Part shown: positions 26,260-36,170 of the stretch, one piece after another
Position numbering within the stretch: position 1 is the first letter of the stretch
Layout of the letters: every line of letters starts with the position of its first letter
Assembly: GCA_964006375.1 (NCBI GenBank)
Contig: OZ023262.1
Location: 56,630,366 to 56,694,365, forward strand
Source of the DNA: Tillus elongatus
Taxonomy: Eukaryota > Arthropoda > Insecta > Coleoptera > Cleridae
Length of the DNA: 64,000 nucleotides
Reading direction: 5' to 3'
Notes under the pieces: generated by a model
Seen by the model: only the letters and a program-made list of their open reading frames with translations
Told to the model about the DNA's origin: nothing
The model's database searches: none
Program-made: the position numbers and the translations under genes

Positions 26260-29200
26260 TTAAGACTGTTCGTCCCGAACAGTATTTACCGGCCGCCAAC
26301 TTGGGGGTTCGTTGCCCCGATAGGGACTCAACCTCTCTATGTGAACAACTTTGGGTTTAGTTCTTGGAGACAGCTGGATTCTGTAGACTAGGTCGTTGAT
26401 TTTCTTAGTCACCAAGTATGGCCCTTCCCATGGTTTCTGAAGTTTGGGACTGAGGCCCTTTCTCCTTGTTGGTTGGTACAGCCACACTGCATCACCTTCC
26501 TTGAATGTATGGGGTGTTGCTCTGCGATCCAAGCGCATCTTCATCCGGTCACTGCTTAAGAGGAGCCTATCTCTGACACATCTGTGTATAGTGCGCAGTT
26601 TTCCTTCTAGGTCGGCGACATACTCAGGTAACGTAGCTAGGTCCGCTATGTCCTCGTTCGGTGGTGGTCTCGTCATGTCGATTGGTAACCGCATCTCTCT
26701 GCCGGTCAACATCATGGATGGAGTGTAGCCGGTAGATTCATGCTGAGAGCTTCTGTAAGCTAGGAGGAACAGAGGTATCAACTTGTCCCAGGTTCTCTGA
26801 TTCTCGTCGACAAACATAGCAAGATACTGATTGATGGTCCTGTTATGCCGTTCTACCATGCCGTCTGATTGAGGGTGGAGTGGCGTTGTTCTCGTTTTCT
26901 TTATGCCTAGCAAGTCCATTAGGCTCTTCCAGACCTCTGATTCGAAATTCCGGCCCTGGTCGGTGTGAATCTCCAAGGGTACGCCATGCCGTGATATGAC
27001 ATTTTCCATCAGGGCTTCTGCTACGGTCGTTGCCTCTTGGTTGGGGATCGGCGCAACTTCAGGCCATTTCGAGAAGTAGTCCATCGCCACCATTATGTAT
27101 CTGTTCCCAGACTCTGTGATGGGAAAAGGTCCTGCGATGTCTACGGCAACTCTCTCCCACGGTGTACCTGAGATGTACTGCATCATTTTTCCTCTGGATC
27201 GGGTCTTTGGTCCTTTCTTTGAAGCACATTGGTCACACCTTTTGCACCATTCTTCCACGCTTCTTCGGCAGTTTATCCAATAGAAGCGGTCTCTCACTCT
27301 GGCAAGAGTCCTGTTGACCCCAAAGTGGCCTCCACTTCTACTATTGTGTAGCTCTTGAAGAACACTGCTTATGCACTCACTTGGCACGACGGTCTGGTAT
27401 ATACAGTCTCTACCATCGGCAGTTTCCCATTTTCGAGTGATCATGTCATTCTTTAGACACAATGAGTCCCATTGTAGCCAGTATCCTTTAACCTCCGCCC
27501 CAAACCGGGACACATCGTGTCACTCAGGTCTTTTCCCCTTTTGTAGCCATTCTCTAATATTTTTCAAGTCTGGATCTGTCTTCTGTGCGTCTCTGATGTA
27601 TTCAAGATTTACGTCTAGATCGGTGTTATTCTTCTGTCCTGCCACCAGTTGTTTGATCTGATGAGTTACTTTGTCGATCTCTTTGTTCTCTTGTCGCTCG
27701 CAAAATTTACATTCATGCACTGAACATGGTCTTCTCGACAGGCTGTCTGCATTGGCGTGACTTCTTCCTCTTCGATGTTCAATCCGGAAGTCGTAGCTCT
27801 GCAGTTTCTCTATCCATCGTGCTATCTGTCCTTCAGGATTTCTAAAGTTCAGAAGCCATTGCAGAGCAGAGTGATCTGACCTCACGCGGAATGTTCTTCC
27901 GTACAGGAAGCTGTGGAAATGTTCGATGGATCTTACAACTGCCAGCAGTTCTTTCCGGGTTACACAGTAATTTTTTTCTGCTTTTCCGAACGTTTTGCTG
28001 AAGTAGCCTATCACAACTTCTTCTCCGGCTTGGAGCTGCGAGAGTACTGCCCCAATGCCATACTGGGAAGCATCAGTGTCCAGTATGAACAGTCCTTCGT
28101 TCTGAGGATAAGCCAGTATAGGAGCAGTGAGAAGACGATGTTTGAGTTCTCTAAAAGACTCTTGGCAATCTGGTGACCAGATGAACTCGACCTTATTTTC
28201 AGTCAGGCTATGCAGAGGTTTCGCAATGCTGCTGAAGTACTTCACAAAGCGTCGGTAGTAGCTGCAAAGTCCCAGAAAACTTCTGACCTCATGTTTGTTC
28301 CTCGGCACAGGCCAGTCTCTTACTGCCTTTATTTTCTCTGGATCAGTTTCTATCCCTTTCTCAGAAACGACATGTCCGAGGAAACTCACTCTCTTCTGGA
28401 AGAGGACGCATTTCTTGGGATTAAGTTGCAGATTGGCACCTCTCAGCCTGGAGAAAACTTGCTTCAGATTCGACAGGTGTTCATCGAAAGTCCTTCCAAT
28501 CACCATGACATCATCGAGATACACCAGGCATGTTTCCCATGTCAGTCCTCTCAGCACTAACTCCATTAGTCGCTCGAAGGTGGCAGGTGCATTACATAAG
28601 CCGAATGGCATGACCTTGAATTGGTACAACCCATTCCCGGTTGAAAAAGCAGTCTTCTCCTTATCGTCTTTATGGAGTTCTACTTGCCAGTAGCCACTTT
28701 TCAGGTCTAATGTAGAGAACCACTTTGATCCGGCCAAAGTGTTCAAAGTGTCGTCGATCCGGGGCAGGGGATAACTGTCTTTCTTGGTGACATCATTCAG
28801 CTTCCTATAGTCCACGCAAAATCTCATAGTGCCGTCTTTCTTGGTGACCAAAACTACTGGGGACGACCAAGGACTATTAGATTCCTCGATCACACCATCT
28901 TCCAGCATTTCGTTAACCATCGCCTTGATTTCTGATTGCTTGGCAAAAGGCAGTCTTCTCGGCGGCTGTCTAATTGGTCTTGCGTCGCCAGTATTAATTC
29001 TGTGTTGCACTAGACTCGTACGACCTGTGATTTTATCTTGAGCGAAAATATCGGCCTCCTCCAATACGAACTTCACTGCCATCTCCATCTCCATATTGTT
29101 CAATTGGCCCCATGAATTCTTGAACCGCTCTACTAATTCTACTGGCAGTCTTCTGTCTAATGCAGTGGGTGTCACGTTTTTGGACAACGTCACTCGGTCA

Positions 29201-29919
29201 ATGGGTTCGCAAGTGGCGATAACCTCACCTTTCTTCAATGTGACCCTGTTAGTTTGCACGTTAGCCACTCTTATGGGTATTGTCCTCTTCGGGTCTACTA
29301 AGCATCGTGCGACGAGGGCACCATCATGTCTATCTTTTAGGGGCTCCGCTATGAGAGCAGACATACCATCAAGTTTCTTCTCTAGCCTGGCTCTGACAAT
29401 CTTCTCACTGTTACCAGGAATCCGTGTATCCTCGTCGACAATAAGTCTCACCCTGAGATTAGCTTCGCCTGCTGTTGGAGATAAATACAACTCTTCGTTG
29501 CCGATTCTCAAAATCTTATTTTGGAAGTCCACTGAAAAGACATCAAACTCTTCCATTATATCCAAGCCCAGAATAAATTCGTCGACGATTTCTGCGACGA
29601 CAGCCTTGGCCTGCAGCTCAGTACTGCCCAGCTTAATGTAAACAATGGCCTCTCCATGCACGGGTATCCTATCTCCTTTCGCTGTCTCCAACACAGGCTG
29701 TTTGTTGGTCGTGAGTGCCGGCATGTTTGGCAACATGTCTGGACGTACAACGGATCTAGTGGCACCAGTATCGATGGTGAAACTGCATTGTCTTCCGTCC
29801 ATGCTGCCAGGTATAACGAGGCTCTCGTGGTAGCGTCGGATAGTGGAGACCTTTACTTTGGGGCCTTGGGACTCGCACGCCAGCTGCCGCCCCCTTACAC
29901 TGGCGTCAGGTCGTTTCCC
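26260..29919 (-). CDS. pol: gypsy Pol polyprotein: protease, RT, RNase H, integrase (one in-frame stop)
   Basis: Reads in the -1 frame relative to gag, opening at the slippery site and running about 1,218 codons. Numbering from the Met at 29802: protease active site DTGA at 11-14; RT with FCVDYRKLND near 328-337 and YLDD at 428-431; RNase H with LDTDAS near 574-579. A TGA at 27522-27520, where Trp would fit, precedes the integrase region. Integrase has an HHCC-type zinc motif (HFGVNRTLARV...CKRCDQC), then AVDIAGPF, HTDQGRNF and DGMVERHN; the second Asp and the Glu are 35 residues apart. No chromodomain is seen. It would copy and insert the element's cDNA. The stop would need readthrough or help in trans. 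Confidence 0.95.
27520..27522 (-). other. Nonsense codon (TGA) splitting RT/RNase H from integrase
   Basis: The frame is open on both sides in the same register, and the residues after the stop continue the usual linker into integrase. This is most simply a recent TGG-to-TGA change in this copy. Confidence 0.85.
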
Positions 29920-29926
29920 TGACGCC
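29877..29926 (-). promoter_or_regulatory. Probable -1 ribosomal frameshift signal between gag and pol
   Basis: The minus strand carries the slippery heptamer G GGA AAC (29919-29913) in the gag zero frame, 15 nt before the gag stop at 29897. Six nt downstream is a 7-bp stem (ACGCCAG at 29906-29900, CTGGCGT at 29883-29877). Pol is open in -1 from the heptamer. The heptamer also lies in a perfect 9-bp hairpin (GGCGTCAGG / CCTGACGCC, 29926-29902), which would compete with the downstream stem. GGGAAAC is an established retroviral -1 slippery sequence. Confidence 0.75.
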
Positions 29927-31475
29927 GCTCACTGTTGGTGTATTCTTGTCTTCTGCGAGCCACCTGTTGGGTTTGTGAGCACTGTCTACTTATGTGCCCT
30001 TTCCTACCACACTTGTAACATTCTATGTCTGACCAATCTGCTTTCGTTTTACGTGCTCCGACCGTTGCAGTGAGCTTGCTTATGGCTTCCTTTATAAACT
30101 TTATTTCTTGCCTAAGTTCCCCAGTCGTGTCTGAAAGGTCCTCTTTCTCCTTCACTTCGCGCAGCCTGTTGCGGCGAGGTTGAGATGCATTCTTCGCTGC
30201 TTCAAATTCCAAGCCATAAATTACGCAGTCCGTAAGTGTTTTGAACCTTCCGAGCCTTAAAGCTTGTTGCATTTCATTATCAAGTACCCCATCGATGAAG
30301 GTCTGGACGGTTATCTGGTTGACAAATTCTTCTGGGGCTTGGGGATATGCCAGTCGCACAAGTTTCTCCACTTCGGCACTAAATTCTTGCAGCGTCTCAT
30401 TTGGCTTCTGGACCCTTGACTTTAGTTGTGTCTGGTAGACCTGGCTCATGTACTTGTTACCATATCTCAAATCTAGGGCCTGTATCACTGTTAAGTAGTT
30501 TTGCTGTTTCGACTCCGGGATGTTCTGGAGGATCTCTAGGGCTTTACCTCTAAGCGAGAGAATTAGAGCAGTTGCTGCCTGTTGTTCGCTCCACCCATTG
30601 CTGAGAGCTGCCGCCTCAAACTGCCTCCTGTACATGGGCCACGATGTTTCTCCGTCAAAAGTCGGCGGCTTCAAGGTTCCATGAGGCTGCTGCACGATTG
30701 GTATACCTTCTTCCGGACGATTTTGAACTGGGGACATTCCAGTAACTCCTCTTGGTTGAGTTCTGTCAGTCTGGCCCATCACCTGCTCTGTCAGTTCTCT
30801 ATGTCTGACTTCTGTGCCTTTCATCATCATCTTCATTTGTTCTTTCAACCCCTCCACTTCTTCCCATCGTTTGTTCCAATCCTTTACATTTTCTGTTACA
30901 TTTTCTACTTTACTGTTCACATTTTCTATTTGTTCGTTGATCAGTTCAATTTCCTCTTTTACATCGACTCTCATATTGTGAAACATACTTCGGAGGTCTT
31001 CTTTGTCTTCTAGTCGTCGTTTTTCGTCTTCTTCGCGTTGCTTCTTGAGTTCTTCTTTATCTTCAAGACGCCTCTGTTCCTCCTCTTGTCGTCTTCTCTC
31101 GTCTTCTTCGCGCCGTCTTCTTTCATCTTCTTGTCGCCGTTGTTCGTCTTCTTCGCGTTGCCTCTTGAGGTCTTCTTTATCTTCTTGCCGCCGTCGTTCC
31201 TCTTCTTCGCGCCGTCTTCTTTCTTCTTCTTGTCGTCGTTGTTCGTCTTCTTTGCGTCGTCTTCTTTCATCTTCTTGTCGCTGTTGTTCGTCTTCTTCGC
31301 GTTGCCTCTTGAGGTCTTCTTTATCTTCTTGCCGCCGTCGTTCGTCTTCTTCGCGCCGTCTTCTTTCTTCTTCTTGTCGTCGTTGTTCGTCTTCTTCGCG
31401 TTGCTTTTTTAGTAAGTCCATCAACTCTTTGATTTCAGCCATCTTGTCGTAGTCAGTCGATCTGGTGTTTACCAT
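29895..31475 (-). CDS. gag: gypsy Gag polyprotein with expanded coiled-coil N-terminus
   Basis: 526 residues starting MVNTRSTDYDKMAEI. Residues about 20-165 are an extraordinarily charged Glu/Arg/Lys/Gln repeat (REEDEQRRQEEERRR type), predicted to form a long coiled coil. It is followed by a heptad-rich segment (NEQIENVNSKVENV) and then the capsid-like region GETSWPMYRRQFEAAALSNGW...LTVIQALDLRYG...LQEFSAEVEKLVRLAYP. Near the C-terminus is one CCHC zinc knuckle, CYKCGRKGHISRQC, for RNA binding. The capsid packages the element RNA. The coiled-coil DNA contains 144-bp (48-residue) internal duplications, suggesting recent growth. Start chosen as the first Met downstream of the primer site. Confidence 0.95.
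   Translation of the reverse strand: MVNTRSTDYDKMAEIKELMDLLKKQREEDEQRRQEEERRRREEDERRRQEDKEDLKRQREEDEQQRQEDERRRRKEDEQRRQEEERRRREEEERRRQEDKEDLKRQREEDEQRRQEDERRRREEDERRRQEEEQRRLEDKEELKKQREEDEKRRLEDKEDLRSMFHNMRVDVKEEIELINEQIENVNSKVENVTENVKDWNKRWEEVEGLKEQMKMMMKGTEVRHRELTEQVMGQTDRTQPRGVTGMSPVQNRPEEGIPIVQQPHGTLKPPTFDGETSWPMYRRQFEAAALSNGWSEQQAATALILSLRGKALEILQNIPESKQQNYLTVIQALDLRYGNKYMSQVYQTQLKSRVQKPNETLQEFSAEVEKLVRLAYPQAPEEFVNQITVQTFIDGVLDNEMQQALRLGRFKTLTDCVIYGLEFEAAKNASQPRRNRLREVKEKEDLSDTTGELRQEIKFIKEAISKLTATVGARKTKADWSDIECYKCGRKGHISRQCSQTQQVARRRQEYTNSERRQGNDLTPV
31010..31430 (-). repeat. Coding minisatellite within gag
   Basis: Imperfect codon-phased repeats. A long block beginning GTTGCCTCTTGAGGTCTTC (plus strand) recurs at 31157 and 31301, 144 bp apart. 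Both strands are open across it only because of this composition. Confidence 0.85.
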
Positions 31476-31513
31476 TTACAGCTAGCTTGCTTGTTCACTT
31501 CTTCACTCACTTA

Positions 31514-31532
31514 TCCCACACTTCTGACACCA
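31514..31532 (-). promoter_or_regulatory. Primer-binding site, tRNA-Leu type
   Basis: The minus strand reads TGGTGTCAGAAGTG then TGGGAT, 3 nt inside the 5' LTR. It complements the 3' end of animal tRNA-Leu (...CACTTCTGACACCA) perfectly for 14 nt, with one extra T after that. Confidence 0.75.
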
Positions 31533-31535
31533 AAT

Positions 31536-32279
31536 TGTTGCGTTTTCGCCGGGTTCTGGATAAGTGAGACTTTAAATTTTAACAAAACAACTTTATTTAC
31601 ACTCTAAATATGGATACAATAAAATTTCTAGAATTTTTCTCTCACAAAACACTTAATTTACTGTCTACAATTACTAATCTCCACACAAGTCTCTACACTG
31701 GTACTACAGTAGCTACTCTCTTAACACTTTACACTGCTTCTTCAAGTCACTACCACATTCTCTTACTGAGCTGAACTAACTCGGGCTGGCTTGCTTTCGC
31801 TTTTATATACTCGCCGTACCTTCCCCTCCTTTCTAGAGCATTCCATTCCAGAACGTTCCAGGACCTTCTTTTACTAGAAGGTTCTGTGAATACAGATCGG
31901 TCCCGTGTGTATACAGGGGGATGTGTATACAGGATGATCCAAATGTGGTCACCACTCCTATGCTACACAAGAGATGTTTCTCGAACTATAAGATCTCTCT
32001 GCGTATACAGGGTGTAAGGGTTCTCTGCGTATACAGGGTGTATATACAGGGTGTTCGGAATGTGCAGACCTCAGTTATCCGTTCCGACGGGGCACAAGTT
32101 GGTAACTTCGTTATTTCTGGTCCTAGAGGGTTGAGACTTCGCCTGAGGGGGGTCACCCCAGACACCCCCAGGGGGTGGGGAGGCGGTGTTGCCAGATTGT
32201 GCAAAAATTCCCAGATGTTGGGGGAAATTCTGGAGATGTGGCAACACCGCACCTACGTCTATTGAAGTGCTTTGTAACA
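31536..32279 (-). repeat. 5' LTR (right) of gypsy element, with promoter
   Basis: 744 bp, TG...CA bounded. In the minus (transcribed) sense there is a TATATAAAAG box at about 31810-31800 and an AATAAA signal at 31597-31592, giving a plausible U3-R-U5 order. Ends at 32279, followed by the ATAT duplication at 32280-32283. Confidence 0.95.
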
Positions 32280-32283
32280 ATAT

Positions 32284-32855
32284 TTTCTTTATAAAAGCGA
32301 TAGTTCCTTAAAAATTTCTTCATTGCCTTCTTTAAACCCTTATCTTCCCACTATATACTGTATTTTCAGTCCAAAATTTTAATTGGAGCCGTTTATCAAG
32401 CCAGAAATATAGTGTATTTTAAACATTTGAATGAATCCCCACTTGAAAAACAATCACTTCACAAGTTTTTAATTCCATGTGATCTATCATTCTTAAATCT
32501 TAATAGTTGACAAACGATTTAATCGGTTTTCGGGATTTTAGTGACCGAGATTTCTCGATCGCTAGTTCGGGTAGTATGTTTTAGGCGTGTTATTTGTACT
32601 GTTCTATTATCGTTGATTCTGTCATTGTCAGGCATTGCACTTTAACCACTTAAGTCGTTTCAATTAAAGCCTTTCAGACGTTATTTTAATTTTGAGAAAA
32701 CTCCAAATTTTGTGAGCGAAATTACTTAAAATTCCGAACAGAGGTTTATTTTCACCATTTCTAGTTACATGTAAAGTGTTAAGTAATCTAACACTTTCAA
32801 AAATATTTATGTATATTTTTGTTAAAAAAATGTCCGTTATTGCTGATTTACGAAC
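32284..32855. other. No gene recognised
   Basis: AT-rich flank of the gypsy insertion. It resumes the pre-insertion sequence left of 25505. Confidence 0.45.
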
Positions 32856-32857
32856 TC

Positions 32858-33222
32858 GTCCAAGAGATTAACAAAATGAAGATATGTGCTAAGTTTCGTT
32901 CAAATCGGTTAATATTTTTTTTAATTATCGTTCGGATACATATATATGCTTTTGCATTTGTATCTAAAAGTATTTGAGTGTCAAAACTATCTAACAAACT
33001 CATCCAAGCTCTTAACAAAGTGAAGAGATTTGCCAAATTTGGTTTCGATTGGTAAAGTATTTTTCGGGTTATCGGTTGGATACATATATAAAACTTTTTA
33101 ACTGAGCTTGGATTTGCGTTCTAGGGGCCCTAATTCGCGGTAATTTTAAGAAATGTTCCAAAAATCTCACTATCGATACCTCTCTAATGGTGAATTTTCG
33201 TAATGAAAATTCACTAAAAAGT
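32858..33222 (-). repeat. Diverged, internally duplicated copy of the (TA)n-containing repeat
   Basis: Two tandem versions (32858-32950 and 32994-33090) of the block AACTCRTCCAAG...TTATCG.T.GGATACATATATA are followed by a GGGGCCCTAATTCGCGG block and the palindromic end GGTGAATTTTCGTAATGAAAATTCACTAA (33188 on; given here in two parts as GGTGAATTTTCG and GAAAATTCACTAA). The order and orientation match copy 2 at 59366-60814, but the TA array is only 9-10 bp. Confidence 0.7.
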
Positions 33223-33227
33223 AAACA

Positions 33228-33460
33228 TCTCGTAAACCAAGCCTTCTCAAGAAAAATTTCAAACGTTGAATTATTTCTGACATGCTGCCATTTTAATTAT
33301 CGTAATAAGATCAATGTCACCCTAATGTACTATACAGGGGGAGAGTAAAAATTAAGATCCGTTTTATTTTTTAGTCGCCCCAGTATAATACACGGAGGTG
33401 GTATCGATGTTGTTATGTTCATTTAAAATGGAAGCATGTCAGCAATAATTTAACGCTGAA
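33228..33460. repeat. Inverted-repeat block with 33-bp arms
   Basis: The arm at about 33264-33297 (GAATTATTTCTGACATGCTG) is mirrored at about 33425-33457 (CATGTCAGCAATAATTTAAC), ~130 bp apart. A direct repeat of CGTAAACCAAG begins at 33232 and ~33488. Possibly a worn MITE. 33500-33767 shows no gene. Confidence 0.5.
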
Positions 33461-34073
33461 AAATGGCATACATTTACAAAATATTCCGTAAACCAAGTTT
33501 TGCGAAGAAAACTTTTAAATGTCTAGTATCAGAATGTGGACTATACCTACAATATAAAAGAGACCAAAGACTAAACGAGTCTACATTCGCAACTCGACTA
33601 CCGACCGACCCTAATAAACTATTAAAATAATTGAAAACATGTGGGCTTTACGAAAAAATCAATGCTAATGACAATAAAGTAGGGTTACACATTTAAGTTA
33701 AACAGAACGGTGTATAATAATTTAAAGTCAATTGTTTAAGATAGTTTACTTATGTTTATAGTTTATATATAGGGTGGCGCATTGAAAACGAAACAGACCG
33801 ATTTGCGTCCAGAGAAATATTTTTTTTAAGAAACGCTTAAACGCGTCAATTTTAATATTGAGGGAGACATGTTTTGACATAAAACTCAACTTTGTCACAT
33901 CAACCCCTTAAGGGTGGTGATAACAACCCTTATATTTTAAATAGGGAACATGGGTCGAGTGTTAGATCATTTGAAAGCTCTTTCTTTTCTGAATTCAGCA
34001 CACTAATTTTATTGACAGTTTTATCAACTTGTTTAAAAATTGTTCACAGTTGAAGATGCAAAAAGGCATTTTA

Positions 34074-34163
34074 CTCATTCCGATAAGAAATGTGCTGATA
34101 GTCAATGTTTTGTTGGTTTGTAAACAAAAAATTGACTATCAGCACATTTCTTATCGGAATGAG
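34074..34163 (+). promoter_or_regulatory. Perfect 33-bp-stem hairpin upstream of the transposase
   Basis: The arm 34074-34106 (begins CTCATTCCGATAAGAAATG) is the exact reverse complement of 34131-34163, with a 24-nt loop. The equivalent in copy E has one mismatch; copies A, C and D have degraded versions. Function unknown: it could be structural DNA, a transposase-binding site, or a structured leader. Confidence 0.9.
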
Positions 34164-34236
34164 AGAAATGCGGTTTATTATTTCAGTTTATCGGTCGGTT
34201 TGATACTTGATAGTACTACCGAAAATTAATTTCACA

Positions 34237-35313
34237 ATGGTGTATTCTGTAGAAGAAAGAGTTGAAATAATTACTCTTTTTTTCAAAAACGATAACTGTG
34301 CCAACCGTACCACAAATTTGTTTAATGAACGACATCCGAACAGACATGTTAACAGAAAATACATTTTGGAGTTAGTTGCAAAGTTTCGACAAAGTGGTTC
34401 AGTAGCCAACAAAAAACGGGATCCTGATCGTGAATTTCCGGTTAGAAATGAGACTACTGAGATTGAAGTATTAGGACAAATTGCTACAGACCCAACTTTG
34501 AGCACGAGAAAATTGGCCACTGTTTCAAACATCAAAAGAACTATTCAGCGAAAATTGAAGCATCATGAATTTCACCCGTATAAAATTCATCTTGTACAAC
34601 AACTGAATGAAGATGATTTTGATAGGCGGCTGGACTTTTGTGAAGTTATGACTGCACGAATAGCTGATAACGGGAACTTTCTGTTCAATATCTGTTTCTC
34701 AGACGAGTGTACGTTTTTATTAAACTCTACAGTCAATCGCCATAATTGTCGTTATTGGGCAGATAATAATCAAAGAATTTTTCACGAAGTCCACACTCAA
34801 ACTCCACAGAAATTGAATGTCTGGACTGGCATTTTTGGAGACCGTTTAATCTGACCAATTTTTCTTGATGGCAATTTGAAAGGCGAAACGTATTTAGAGT
34901 TACTAGAAGATATCGCTTACCCTCTACTAATTGACATTGTTGAAAATGATGATCGCTATCAAGAAAATCAATTAGTGTTTCAACAAGATGTAGCTCCTCC
35001 GCATCTTTCACAACGTGTTAGGGAGTTTTTGAGCAGAGAGTTTCCAGAGCAATGGATTGGGCGTAGAGGTGCTATTGAGTGGCCCCCTAGATTACCGGAT
35101 TTAACTCCTTCAGACTTCTTTCTATGGAGCCAGTTAAAGAGTAAAATTTTCGCAACAGAACCGGAGTCTCTGGTAGAATTACGGCGACGCATTGTTGAAG
35201 AATGCCGTCTAATAACTCCACAAATGCTCCAGAATGTCAGAGCTCGTTTCGAACAAAATGTGTACTTTTGTATGGAAGCTGGTGGTCAACAATTTGAACA
35301 CTTACTTAACTGA
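34237..35313 (+). pseudogene. DD41D transposase, copy B, with one in-frame stop
   Basis: 358 codons from MVYSVEERVEI to GGQQFEHLLN. Domain order: DUF4817-type HTH ([18 protein letters not shown], residues ~35-55); a second helix-turn-helix (STRKLATVSNIKR, ~90-105); the first catalytic Asp in FSDECTF (~155); a TGA at 34852-34854 (codon 206), where copies A and D code Gly; the second Asp in QQDVAPPH; the third in SDFFLWS. The second-to-third spacing is 41 residues. Apart from the TGA the frame is open, so one change separates it from a complete transposase-type ORF. 'SPDLTP' reads 'LPDLTP' here. Confidence 0.93.
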
Positions 35314-35730
35314 ATAAATATTTTTGAACGTTTGGTTTTGTTTCTTAGTTTTTTTAACGAAAAATTGACTAATTAGTGCATTTCTTCACAATAATTTTTA
35401 AACGAGTTTATAAAACGTCCAAAAAAATTTGTGTGCTGAATTCAGAAAAGAAAGAGCTTTCAAATGATGTAACACTCTACCCATGTTCCCTATTTAAAAT
35501 ATAAGGGTTGTTTTCACCACCCTTGAGGGATTGATGTGACAAAGTTGAGTTTTATGTCAAAACATGTCCCCCCCCCCCAATATTAAAATTGACGTGTTTC
35601 AGCGTTTCTTAAAAAAAATCTCTGGACGCAAATCGGTCTGTTTCGTTTTCAATGCGCCAGCCTGTATGCGAGTGAGTGTGTGTATTTAATTCTACTGTGT
35701 CAATGTCCTACGCGGTCGAGACACATTACT

Positions 35731-35836
<106 letters not shown>

Positions 35837-36082
35837 TACTGGTCGCCCACTAAATCTCCACCGTACGTTTCACTTAATATTTTCCCATCAGGGCTCTCCA
35901 TTTAATATTGGTTTACTGTGAAACAAAAATATGTGAACTTTATTGTACATTATGTAAATAAATATATACGCTATTATTATCACTATCAAATATATCTCTC
36001 TGTTTAGAACGAACGTATTTTTCCTCAGATGAAGCTAACTTTGCTAGTAAGTCTAATAATGTGTTGTGGTGCATTGGGTTTT

Positions 36083-36084
<2 letters not shown>

Positions 36085-36167
<83 letters not shown>
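36085..36167. repeat. (TA)n microsatellite
   Basis: About 83 bp. The flanking 35836-36084 and 36168-37095 hold no recognisable gene; the short frames at 36303-36801 have no domain. Confidence 0.95.

Positions 36168-36170
<3 letters not shown>

Larger units (their letters stand above)
25505..32279 (-). mobile_element. Ty3/gypsy LTR retrotransposon, nearly intact
   Basis: Two LTRs of about 743 bp flank gag and pol on the minus strand, with a primer-binding site next to the right (5') LTR, a purine tract next to the left (3') LTR, and a 4-bp target duplication. There is no envelope ORF: pol ends right at the purine tract. The LTRs differ at about two positions by eye (one G indel at ~26190/32223, one C/T at 26229/32261), so the insertion is young. 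One nonsense codon in pol (27520) is the only obvious disabling change. Confidence 0.96.
33770..35664 (+). mobile_element. DD41D mariner-like element, copy B (best preserved, 1,895 bp)
   Basis: Ends read TAGGGTGGCGCATTG and ...TGCGCCAGCCTG, flanked by TA on both sides (33768-33769, 35665-35666). Inverted ends are about 340 bp (33770-34106 and about 35325-35664), far longer than the ~30 bp of classical mariners. The inner 33 nt of the left end is repeated in inverted form at 34131-34163, just before the transposase, giving a perfect hairpin. Confidence 0.95.

Noticed and set aside
26248..26260. Possible envelope gene of the gypsy element
   Set aside because: Pol ends directly at the purine tract; there is no room for a third ORF.
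25890..26360. 156-codon plus-strand frame in the left LTR, with a matching one at 31921
   Set aside because: Present in both LTRs, spans regulatory sequence, and has no recognisable domain.
27371..29922. Plus-strand frames of 60-180 codons opposite pol
   Set aside because: Antisense to a clear pol reading frame, with no domains.
31003..31452. Plus-strand Ser/Arg/Cys-rich and Phe/Leu-rich frames opposite gag
   Set aside because: Shadows of the Glu/Arg codon repeats of the minus-strand gag.
33540..33640. Solo LTR or promoter (TATAAAAG followed by an AATAAA-like motif)
   Set aside because: No paired ends, no target duplication and no second copy in the window.
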